A stretch of 64,000 nt of DNA from Bilifractor sp002394235 (GTDB lineage Bacteria; Bacillota; Clostridia; Lachnospirales; Lachnospiraceae). The stretch covers positions 99,181 through 163,180 of the forward strand of contig NZ_JBQKGJ010000005.1 of assembly GCF_052118845.1 (NCBI RefSeq), written 5' to 3'. The position numbers and the translations under genes were made by a program. Shown here in pieces: positions 42,009 to 50,040 of the stretch. Numbering within the stretch: the first letter of the stretch is position 1; the number at the start of each line of letters is the position of its first letter. Below the pieces are notes generated by a model. That model was not told the origin of the DNA and made no database searches. It was given only the letters and a program-made list of their open reading frames with translations.

Positions 42009-42272
42009 TTATTGAATAGAGTTTACAGCTTTGCTTAAGCGGGAAACTTTTCTGGATGCGTTGTTCTTGTGAAGAACGCCCTTTGTCTCGGCTTTGTCGA
42101 TGACAGATGTTGCATTCAGCAGAGCAGCCTGTGCAGCTTCCTTGTCATTCGCAGCAACTGCAGCCTCTACCTTTTTCATAGATGTTTTTACTGCAGACTT
42201 GATGGCCTGATTTCTCTCGGCCTTTGTTTTGTTAACGAGAATTCTCTTCTTCGCGGATTTGATGTTAGCCAA
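42009..42272 (-). CDS. rpsT: 30S ribosomal protein S20
   Basis: An 87-residue small-subunit protein that binds 16S rRNA. The start is TTG (42272-42270), giving LANIKSAKKRILVNKTKAER with the initiator read as Met; AGGAGG lies 8 bases before. An in-frame GTG at 42281 overlaps that ribosome site and is rejected. Length and sequence are normal for S20. A TTG start on rpsT implies restrained translation, which fits known S20 autoregulation. Confidence 0.96.
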   Translation of the reverse strand: MANIKSAKKRILVNKTKAERNQAIKSAVKTSMKKVEAAVAANDKEAAQAALLNATSVIDKAETKGVLHKNNASRKVSRLSKAVNSIQ

Positions 42273-42391
42273 ACTGTACACCTCCTTTTATTTTATATTT
42301 ATGGGATGTTCTTTATAGGATGACACTTTTCCACTTCCGAACATGCTTACTCATATTATTCTATTTCATATGGGTTTGTCAACTGAAATTT

Positions 42392-42455
42392 TCAAAAAAC
42401 GTGAATCTGTAATTATCAAAAAACGTGAATCTAAAATTATCAAAAACGTGAATCT
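42392..42455. repeat. Three 24-bp-spaced direct repeats upstream of lepA
   Basis: TCAAAAAACGTGAATCT occurs at 42392 and 42416, and TCAAAAACGTGAATCT at 42440, exactly 24 bp apart with AATTA linkers. The inverted form AAGATTTTCACGTTT lies at about 42526-42538, beyond a terminator hairpin. Confidence 0.85.
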
Positions 42456-42478
42456 TTTGACCATCTTTAGACCATCGC

Positions 42479-42521
42479 CTGACGGCTGCTGACCATTTTT
42501 TGCCGTCAGCGGGCTTTTTTT
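42479..42521 (+). terminator. Terminator hairpin in the rpsT-lepA gap
   Basis: CTGACGGC (42479-42486) pairs with GCCGTCAG (42502-42509), then CGGGC and eight T residues. It points in the plus direction although no gene lies upstream on that strand, so it may end a small RNA. Confidence 0.75.
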
Positions 42522-42546
42522 CGAAGATTTTCACGTTTCCTGCACC

Positions 42547-42575
42547 TTGCGGCCCCAGACAAAGTCGAGTATAAT
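42547..42575 (+). promoter_or_regulatory. Promoter of lepA
   Basis: -35 TTGCGG (42547-42552), 17-base spacer, -10 TATAAT (42570-42575). Leader of about 130 bases. Confidence 0.75.
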
Positions 42576-42707
42576 CTCACTGTATATCTGTCGGAGTCTG
42601 TCTGAATGCGGGGAAAGCGAAAAGAAGAAAGACCCGGTGACGGATTCCGGAGGGAGAATCTGCAGATGTCTATATGATACATAATCTCAAAAACCGGAGG
42701 TAGTACC

Positions 42708-44522
42708 TTGTCATTAATAGATCAGAGCAAAATCAGAAATTTTTGCATTATCGCGCATATTGATCACGGAAAATCAACACTGGCTGACCGGATCATCGAG
42801 AAGACAGGCCTTCTCACCAGCCGCGAGATGCAGAATCAGGTTCTTGACAATATGGATCTGGAGCGGGAACGCGGAATTACCATAAAAGCACAGGCATGCC
42901 GTACGGTCTACCGGGCGAAAGACGGTGAAGAGTATATCCTGAATATGATCGATACCCCCGGCCACGTGGACTTTAATTATGAAGTTTCTAGAAGCCTTGC
43001 TGCCTGTGATGGTGCTGTTCTTGTGGTGGACGCAACACAGGGAGTGGAGGCACAGACGGTGGGAAATGTATATCTTGCCATGGAGCATGATCTGGAAATT
43101 TTCCCGGTGCTGAACAAAATCGATCTTCCGAGTGCACATCCGGAGGAGGTAAAAAGCGAGATCGAGGACGTCATTGGCCTGGACGCAGAGGATGCGCCCG
43201 AGATTTCGGCGAAGACAGGTCAGAACGTTGAGGATGTGCTGGAAGCGATCGTGCACAAGATCCCGGCTCCGGAAGGAGACGTGAAGGCGCCCTTGAAGGC
43301 ACTGATCTTTGACTCCATCTATGATTCCTATAAGGGAGTGATCATCTCCGTCAGGCTTCGGGAGGGCACGGTGAAGCCGGGAGACCGGATCCGGATGATG
43401 GCGACCGGGGCGGAAGAAGAGGTGGTTGAAGTCGGTTATTTTGGCGCAGGGCAGATGATTCCGTGTGATGTTCTTGAGGCCGGTATGGTGGGCTATATCA
43501 CTGCGAGCATCAAGAACATCAAGGATACCCGCGTTGGAGATACTGTGACAAATGCGGACCGTCCCTGCGCAGAGCGGCTTCCCGGTTACAAAAAGGTACA
43601 GTCCATGGTATACTGCGGTATCTACCCTGCAGATTCAGCGAAGTACCCGGAGCTTCGGGACGCATTGGAAAAACTGCAGCTCAATGATGCCTCTCTGTAT
43701 TATGAGCCGGAGACCTCAGCGGCGCTGGGCTTCGGGTTCCGCTGTGGCTTTCTCGGTCTGCTCCATCTGGAGATCATTCAGGAGCGGCTGGAGAGAGAAT
43801 ATAATCTGGATTTGGTCACAACGGCGCCGGGAGTTGTATATAAGATTCACAAGACGAGCGGAGAAGTCGTGGAATTGACGAACCCATCCAATCTTCCGGA
43901 TCCTTCAGAGATCGAATACATGGAGGAGCCGATGGTAAAGGCAGAGATCATGGTAACCACCGAGTTTGTCGGTCCGATCATGCAGCTCTGTCAGGAGCGC
44001 AGGGGCGAATACCAGGGTATGGAGTATATCGAGACGACCCGTGCGCTTCTAACCTATCATATCCCACTCAATGAGATCATCTATGATTTCTTCGATGCTC
44101 TGAAATCGAGATCCAGAGGGTATGCGTCTCTGGATTATGAGATCATTGGGTATCAGAGAAGTGAGCTGGTGAGACTTGATATTCTGGTCAATAAAGAGCC
44201 GGTAGATGCCCTGTCATTCATCGTATTTGCAGATTCCGCCTATGACCGGGGCAGAAAGATGTGCGAGAAACTGAAGCAGGAGATTCCGCGGCAGCTTTTC
44301 GACATTCCGATTCAGGCTGCTGTTGGCTCGAAGGTGATTGCGAGAGAGACGGTAAAGGCTCTCCGCAAGGATGTACTTGCAAAATGCTATGGCGGAGATA
44401 TCTCCCGCAAGAAGAAGCTCCTGGAGAAACAGAAGGAAGGAAAGAAGAAGATGCGTCAGATCGGAAACGTTGAAATCCCGAAGGACGCCTTCCTCAATGT
44501 TCTGAAGCTTGATGAGAACTAA
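42708..44522 (+). CDS. lepA: Translation elongation factor 4 (LepA)
   Basis: TTG 42708 is the start, behind GGAGG. The 604-residue GTPase back-translocates or remodels ribosomes. G1 is AHIDHGKST, G3 DTPGHVDF, G4 NKIDLP. The LepA-specific C-terminus ends GGDISRKKKLLEKQKEGKKK, then MRQIGNVEIPKDAFLNVLK. Full length. Its 3' end overlaps or abuts hemW, a conserved pair in Bacillota. Confidence 0.97.
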   Translation: MSLIDQSKIRNFCIIAHIDHGKSTLADRIIEKTGLLTSREMQNQVLDNMDLERERGITIKAQACRTVYRAKDGEEYILNMIDTPGHVDFNYEVSRSLAACDGAVLVVDATQGVEAQTVGNVYLAMEHDLEIFPVLNKIDLPSAHPEEVKSEIEDVIGLDAEDAPEISAKTGQNVEDVLEAIVHKIPAPEGDVKAPLKALIFDSIYDSYKGVIISVRLREGTVKPGDRIRMMATGAEEEVVEVGYFGAGQMIPCDVLEAGMVGYITASIKNIKDTRVGDTVTNADRPCAERLPGYKKVQSMVYCGIYPADSAKYPELRDALEKLQLNDASLYYEPETSAALGFGFRCGFLGLLHLEIIQERLEREYNLDLVTTAPGVVYKIHKTSGEVVELTNPSNLPDPSEIEYMEEPMVKAEIMVTTEFVGPIMQLCQERRGEYQGMEYIETTRALLTYHIPLNEIIYDFFDALKSRSRGYASLDYEIIGYQRSELVRLDILVNKEPVDALSFIVFADSAYDRGRKMCEKLKQEIPRQLFDIPIQAAVGSKVIARETVKALRKDVLAKCYGGDISRKKKLLEKQKEGKKKMRQIGNVEIPKDAFLNVLKLDEN

Positions 44523-44529
44523 AGCCGGC

Positions 44530-45798
44530 ATGGAATTATATATCCACATCCCATTCTGCGCGAAAAAATGTGGATACTGCGATTTCCTCAGTTTTCCCGC
44601 TGAGTGCGGAACACAAGACAGATATGTGGAGGCATTGCTGCGCGAGATCCGGAGTTTTTCCGGTATAAGGCAGAGTGTTTCTTCTATATATATCGGGGGT
44701 GGAACCCCTTCTCTTCTTCCCGCAGAGATGATTGCGGAGATCATGCAGGCGGTCAGAGAGACCTTTCATCTGGAACCAGACGCGGAAATTTCGATGGAAG
44801 CCAATCCTGGAACCGTGCAGCCGGAAAGCCTGTCCGTTTATCGAAGAGCGGGAATCAACCGGCTGAGCTTCGGGTGTCAGTCCACCGACGACGGGGAATT
44901 GAAGCGCCTCGGCAGAATCCACACGTTCCAGGCGTTTCGGGAGAGCTTCGCGTACGCGAGGGAGGCGGGATTTTCCAATCTGAATGTCGACCTGATGTCG
45001 GGACTCCCGGGGCAGACAGAGGAATCCTGGGAGAAATCACTCCGGCGGATCGCAGAAGCAGGTCCGGAGCACATATCTGCTTACAGCCTGATCATCGAGG
45101 AGGGAACACCTTTTTACGAAAAATATCACGAGGTCTCCGGGATGATTGCCGAAGGAGATACGGAGACTCATGTAAGAGAACGCGAAGAAGGACAGTATCA
45201 TCTGAGTTCTGAGGAAATGCTCCCCGGTGAGGAGACAGAGAGGCGGATGTATGATCGGACAGAGGAGATCCTTGCCGGCTATGGATTCCGCCGGTATGAA
45301 ATCTCCAACTATGCAAGAATCGGGAGGGAATGCCGCCACAATGTGGGATACTGGACCGGGATTCCGTATCTCGGACTTGGGCTGGGAGCGTCCTCCTATA
45401 CAGGGGGACTGCGATTCCGGAACACGGATGATATCGGAACGTATCTGCAGATGTACGCCGGACCGGAGAACGACGGAAGAGGAAAGATGTTGTTTGGCGG
45501 AGAGCGTTTATCTGTGGAGAAAATAGAGAACATTCTGTCGGAAACCGGACGGGAAGAACCGGAATTTCTTGGAAAAGAAGACCTGATGGCGGAATTTATG
45601 ATTCTGGGGCTCAGAATGACGTCCGGCATCAGCAAAGAGGAGTTCAGATGCCGCTTCGGAGAGGATGTAATGGAGGTATACGGCAGTACAATCCGCAAGT
45701 ATGAGGATGCAGGCCTTCTGCGGGAGGAGGGAGGAAATCTGTTCCTTACCCGCCGGGGGCTTTCCCTGTCAAATACGGTCATGGCGGATTTCCTGTAG
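44530..45798 (+). CDS. hemW: Radical-SAM heme chaperone HemW
   Basis: I chose ATG 44530 (MELYIHIPFCAKKCGYCDF), 7 bases after the lepA stop; ATG 44512 inside lepA is an alternative. The 422-residue protein has the CxxxCxxC cluster motif CAKKCGYC, the SAM-binding GGGTPSLL and the HemN-like C-terminal domain (ALSKEEFRCRFG-type end). HemW inserts heme into respiratory proteins; it was long misannotated as coproporphyrinogen oxidase. A 30-residue stretch at about 225-250 (HVREREEGQYHLSSEEMLPG) looks like an insertion relative to the family. Confidence 0.9.
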   Translation: MELYIHIPFCAKKCGYCDFLSFPAECGTQDRYVEALLREIRSFSGIRQSVSSIYIGGGTPSLLPAEMIAEIMQAVRETFHLEPDAEISMEANPGTVQPESLSVYRRAGINRLSFGCQSTDDGELKRLGRIHTFQAFRESFAYAREAGFSNLNVDLMSGLPGQTEESWEKSLRRIAEAGPEHISAYSLIIEEGTPFYEKYHEVSGMIAEGDTETHVREREEGQYHLSSEEMLPGEETERRMYDRTEEILAGYGFRRYEISNYARIGRECRHNVGYWTGIPYLGLGLGASSYTGGLRFRNTDDIGTYLQMYAGPENDGRGKMLFGGERLSVEKIENILSETGREEPEFLGKEDLMAEFMILGLRMTSGISKEEFRCRFGEDVMEVYGSTIRKYEDAGLLREEGGNLFLTRRGLSLSNTVMADFL

Positions 45799-45828
45799 GT
45801 TCAGGGGCGTACGAAGCAACGCGAGAGT

Positions 45829-45933
45829 GCTCATACCTGTTTGCAGCACGGAAGATGCGAAGCAGCTTCCGTGACGCTGGAACATATGCACATTGCGGTG
45901 GTCCCGCAGGCGGACGCCAGGATATGTATAAAG
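45829..45933. repeat. Family B-like repeat, copy B6 (different core)
   Basis: Has the family start GCTCATACCTGTTT and end GATATGTATAAAG, but a different core: a perfect CACGGAAG (45847-45854) / CTTCCGTG (45866-45873) hairpin in place of the TTCGAA stem. Confidence 0.6.
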
Positions 45934-45964
45934 CCGGGCCGGCATAAGAGTTAGGAGTTTAAAA

Positions 45965-48796
45965 TTGACAGAAAAGAATCATTTTATCAGGATCAGAGGT
46001 GCTTCGGAGAACAATCTGAAGAATTTGAATATAGATATCCCAAGAGACAAGCTTGTAGTGCTGACCGGGCTATCCGGATCGGGAAAGAGCTCTCTGGCGT
46101 TTGACACCATTTATGCGGAGGGACAGAGACGGTACATGGAGAGTCTCTCCTCCTACGCGAGGCAGTTCCTCGGACAGATGGAGAAGCCGAAGGTGGAGAG
46201 CATCGAGGGCCTGCCGCCCGCCATTTCCATCGATCAGAAATCAACCAACCGGAATCCGCGATCCACAGTGGGAACGGTCACGGAAATCTATGATTATTTC
46301 CGACTTCTGTATGCAAGAGTCGGTATTCCGCACTGTCCGAACTGCGGACGTGAGATCAGCAGACAGACCGTGGATCAGATGGTCGGCCAGATCATGGAGC
46401 TGCCGGAGAAATCCAGAATCCAGCTGCTTGCGCCTGTGGTAAGAGGACGGAAGGGACGTCATGAGAAGGTTCTGGAGCAGGCAAGAAAATCCGGCTACGT
46501 CCGCGTGGTCATAGATGGAAACCAGTATGACCTGTCGGAGGACATCGCTCTCGACAAAAATCTGAAACATAACATTGAAATTGTGGTGGACCGCCTTATT
46601 GTCCGGCCGGGAATCGAAAAGCGGCTGACGGATTCGGTGGAAAACGTGCTGAAACTTTCCGGTGGACTTCTCGTAGTCGATACAATGGACGGGCATACCC
46701 GGAATTTCAGCGAGAGCTTCTCTTGTCCGTACTGCGGGATCAGTGTGGACGAGATCGAGCCGAGGAGCTTTTCCTTCAATAATCCATTCGGCGCCTGTCC
46801 GGAGTGCTCCGGCCTCGGCTATCGGATGGAGTTCGCGGAATCACTGATGATTCCGGATCCGTCGAGATCCATCGACGAGGGAGTTTTTGCGGTTCCGGGA
46901 TGGCAGTCGAGCACACAGAAGGGAAGCTTTACGCGGTGCATGCTGGAGGCACTGGCGGAGGAATATCATTTTTCTCTGTCCACGCCGTTTAAGGATTACC
47001 CGAAAAAAATCCACGATATTCTGATTCATGGAACCAAGGGCCATTCTGTACAGGTGCATTATAAAGGGCAGCGGGGAGAAGGTGTCTACGATGTTGCCTT
47101 TGAGGGGCTGATCAAGAATGTGGAGCGCCGTTATCGGGAGACTGCTTCGGAGTCTTCGCGTCAGGAATATGAGAACTTTATGAATATATCTCCGTGTCCG
47201 GCATGTCACGGGCAGAGGCTGAAGCCGTCTTCGCTGGCAGTCACCGTTGCGGACAAGAATATCTACGAGGTGACCAACCTGTCGATTGAGAGCCTTCTGA
47301 AATTTCTGGACGATATCCGTTTAAGTGATCATCAGATGCTGATCGGAAGACAGATCCTGAAAGAAATCCGGAACCGTGTGAGCTTTCTCCACGAAGTCGG
47401 ACTGGATTATCTGACGCTGGCGAGAGCCACCGGATCGCTTTCCGGCGGTGAGGCGCAGCGTATCCGGCTTGCCACCCAGATCGGATCGGGACTTGTCGGA
47501 GTGGCTTACATACTGGACGAACCGAGCATCGGCCTTCATCAGAGAGACAATGGAAAGCTTCTCGGGACTCTGATGCATCTCCGGGATCTTGGAAATTCCG
47601 TTATCGTTGTCGAGCACGATGAAGAAACGATGCGGGCGGCTGACTGTGTGGTGGATATCGGTCCGGGCGCGGGCAGCCACGGCGGCGAGCTGGTCGCCAT
47701 GGGAACCGCGGAGGACATCATGAAGTGTCCGGAATCCATCACGGGGCAGTATCTGTCGGGAAAGCGTAAGATTCCGGTTCCCGATGTAAGAAGGAAGCCA
47801 AAGGAATGGCTGATTGTCAGGGGCGCCGAGGAACACAATCTCAAGAACATCGACGTAAAATTCCCGCTCGGTGTGATGACCTGTGTGACCGGTGTTTCGG
47901 GCTCCGGCAAGAGCTCTCTTGTCAACGAGATTCTCTACAAGCATCTGCAGAGGGAGCTGAACCATGCTCTTGTGATTCCGGGAAAGCACAGCGGAATTGA
48001 AGGAATGGAGCATCTGGACAAGGTGATCAATATCGATCAGTCCCCGATCGGGCGTACGCCGAGGTCGAATCCGGCGACGTACACAGGTGTATTCGACATG
48101 ATCCGTGATCTGTTCGCCGCGACACCGGATGCGAAGGCACGCGGCTACAAGAAGGGACGTTTCAGCTTCAATGTCAAGGGAGGAAGATGCGAGGCCTGTT
48201 CCGGAGACGGAATTGTGAAGATTGAGATGCATTTTCTTCCGGATGTCTACGTCCCCTGCGAGGTGTGCGGCGGAAAGCGCTACAACCGGGAGACACTGGA
48301 GGTCAGATACAAGGGGAAAAATATCTTTGAGATTCTGGATATGACCGTTGAGGAGGCGCTTCCCTTTTTTGAGAAGGTTCCGTCAATCTATCGCAAGATC
48401 AGGACGCTGTATGATGTGGGCCTGTCCTACGTGAAGCTCGGGCAGCCTTCTACAGAACTGTCGGGCGGTGAAGCGCAGAGAATCAAGCTGGCGGCTGAGC
48501 TCTCCAAGAGAAGCACGGGAAGAACCTGCTATATTCTGGACGAGCCGACTACCGGTCTTCATTTTGAAGACGTGCACAAGCTGGTGGATATTCTCCAGAG
48601 ATTCACAGAAGATGGCAATACGGTTATCGTCATTGAACACAACCTTGATGTCATTAAAACTGCCGACTATATCATCGATATGGGCCCGGAGGGCGGAGAC
48701 AAGGGCGGAACGGTGATCGCCAGTGGTACGCCGGAGGAGGTCGCGAAGGTGCCGGAATCCTATACCGGTCAGTATCTCAGAGAATATCTGAAGTGA
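45965..48796 (+). CDS. uvrA: Excinuclease ABC subunit A
   Basis: TTG 45965 is used behind TAGGAG. The 943-residue damage-recognition ATPase of nucleotide excision repair has two ABC cassettes: Walker A GLSGSGKSSL and GVSGSGKSSL, signatures LSGGEAQRI (twice), and Walker B YILDEPSIGLH and YILDEPTTGLH. Cys zinc modules are present (CPNC...; CPYC...CPECSG; CEACSG...CEVCGG). Full length. uvrB and uvrC are not in the window. Family B repeats flank it on both sides. Confidence 0.97.
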   Translation: MTEKNHFIRIRGASENNLKNLNIDIPRDKLVVLTGLSGSGKSSLAFDTIYAEGQRRYMESLSSYARQFLGQMEKPKVESIEGLPPAISIDQKSTNRNPRSTVGTVTEIYDYFRLLYARVGIPHCPNCGREISRQTVDQMVGQIMELPEKSRIQLLAPVVRGRKGRHEKVLEQARKSGYVRVVIDGNQYDLSEDIALDKNLKHNIEIVVDRLIVRPGIEKRLTDSVENVLKLSGGLLVVDTMDGHTRNFSESFSCPYCGISVDEIEPRSFSFNNPFGACPECSGLGYRMEFAESLMIPDPSRSIDEGVFAVPGWQSSTQKGSFTRCMLEALAEEYHFSLSTPFKDYPKKIHDILIHGTKGHSVQVHYKGQRGEGVYDVAFEGLIKNVERRYRETASESSRQEYENFMNISPCPACHGQRLKPSSLAVTVADKNIYEVTNLSIESLLKFLDDIRLSDHQMLIGRQILKEIRNRVSFLHEVGLDYLTLARATGSLSGGEAQRIRLATQIGSGLVGVAYILDEPSIGLHQRDNGKLLGTLMHLRDLGNSVIVVEHDEETMRAADCVVDIGPGAGSHGGELVAMGTAEDIMKCPESITGQYLSGKRKIPVPDVRRKPKEWLIVRGAEEHNLKNIDVKFPLGVMTCVTGVSGSGKSSLVNEILYKHLQRELNHALVIPGKHSGIEGMEHLDKVINIDQSPIGRTPRSNPATYTGVFDMIRDLFAATPDAKARGYKKGRFSFNVKGGRCEACSGDGIVKIEMHFLPDVYVPCEVCGGKRYNRETLEVRYKGKNIFEILDMTVEEALPFFEKVPSIYRKIRTLYDVGLSYVKLGQPSTELSGGEAQRIKLAAELSKRSTGRTCYILDEPTTGLHFEDVHKLVDILQRFTEDGNTVIVIEHNLDVIKTADYIIDMGPEGGDKGGTVIASGTPEEVAKVPESYTGQYLREYLK

Positions 48797-48821
48797 CGAA
48801 GGTTGATACGCGTCACTTTGT

Positions 48822-48964
48822 GCTCATACCTGCTGCCTTCGAAATCGCAACCAGTCTCTTACACACGCTTCGCGGCAGGCGGCCTGTCTGCGTTTTCGAA
48901 GAGCTGTTCAGTTATGATATTGTATAAGCTGCGGATTGCTCCGTGCTTCGCACTCTCGCAATCC
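48822..48964. repeat. Family B repeat, copy B4 with accessory hairpin
   Basis: Left flank GCGTCACTTTG, then CTCATACCTGCTG, stem arms CTTCGAAATCGCAACCAG and CTGTCTGCGTTTTCGAAG, end TTGTATAAGC. The accessory hairpin GGATTGC/GCAATCC with inner GTGC-TTC-GCAC follows (about 48932-48963), directly before the ribosome site of the mreB-like gene. Confidence 0.8.
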
Positions 48965-48990
48965 GATAAGATAGAAAGGAACATTATTAT

Positions 48991-49995
48991 ATGCCGGTTA
49001 CTGACATTGGAATTGATCTAGGAACGGCGTCAATTATTGTATATGTCAAGGGGAAGGGAATCTTCTGCCAGGAGCCATCCGTTGTGGCCTATGACAGAGA
49101 CGCGAACAAGATTCTGGCATTCGGGACCGAGGCGGCGCAGTGTATCGGACGAATGCCGGGCAATATTGTCGGGATACGTCCGCTGAAGGATGGCGTGATC
49201 TCGGATTTTGTCGTTACCGAACGGATGCTGCGGTATTTCATCCGAAAATCCATGGGAAACTGGAATATTCTGAAGCCGAGAATCTGTATCTGTGTGCCGA
49301 GCGGCGTTTCGGATATCGAGAGAAGAGCGGTGGAGGAAGCTTCGTACCGCGCGGGCGCAAGGGACGCTGTGATTGTCCGGGAACCGATCGTCGCCGCGAT
49401 GGGCGCCGGTGTGGATATCATGCGCGCGAGCGGCAGTATGATTGTGAATATCGGAGGCGGTATCAGCGAAATCGCTGTCCTGTCTCTTGGAGGGATTGTA
49501 ATTTCTCAGTCCATCCGGACGGCGGGAGAAGCATTTGACGAGGCAATCTGTCAGTATATTCATGATATCTACGGATTGATCATCGGAAGCCAGACTGCAG
49601 AGGATATCAAGATTCAGATCGGATCCGCAGATCCGGACCGGAGCCTGAGACAGGTCTCTGTGACGGGACGCGATGTGGATGCGGGATTTCCGCGGACAGT
49701 CAGCATTACCTCGGATCAGGTAAGAGAAGCCGTCTCTCCGGCGGTGCGCCGGATTATAGAGACAATCCGTGTAGTGATGGAGAAAACACCCCCGGATCTT
49801 GCGGCAGATATAGCGAAACGGGGGATTGTTCTGACCGGAGGAGGCGCGATGCTGGACGGACTGGAAGGAGAAATCGAGAAGGCAACCGGAATCCGGACCC
49901 TTCTGGCGGATAATCCGCAGCAGGCAGTCGCTGTCGGTACCGGATTGTATATTCGTGCAATGTCGGATTTTGAAAAGCAGAAGAGCTTCCGCTGA
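48991..49995 (+). CDS. mreB: MreB/Mbl-family actin-like cell-shape protein
   Basis: A 334-residue bacterial actin homologue that guides wall synthesis along the membrane. Actin-fold blocks are clear: phosphate-1 DIGIDLGTASIIVYVKGKGI, connect-1 IREPIVAAMGAG-type VREPIVAAMGAGVD, phosphate-2 MIVNIGGGISEIAVLSLG, adenosine motif IVLTGGGAMLDGLE. No mreC/mreD follow; recD2 and comF do, so this is probably the unlinked Mbl/MreBH-type paralogue. Its ribosome site GAAAGGA lies just after repeat B4, which makes up most of its leader. Confidence 0.93.
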   Translation: MPVTDIGIDLGTASIIVYVKGKGIFCQEPSVVAYDRDANKILAFGTEAAQCIGRMPGNIVGIRPLKDGVISDFVVTERMLRYFIRKSMGNWNILKPRICICVPSGVSDIERRAVEEASYRAGARDAVIVREPIVAAMGAGVDIMRASGSMIVNIGGGISEIAVLSLGGIVISQSIRTAGEAFDEAICQYIHDIYGLIIGSQTAEDIKIQIGSADPDRSLRQVSVTGRDVDAGFPRTVSITSDQVREAVSPAVRRIIETIRVVMEKTPPDLAADIAKRGIVLTGGGAMLDGLEGEIEKATGIRTLLADNPQQAVAVGTGLYIRAMSDFEKQKSFR

Positions 49996-50040
49996 GGAAG
50001 CCGGCTGCGTTCCGGTAAGGCCGGACATTTGGAGATGAGC

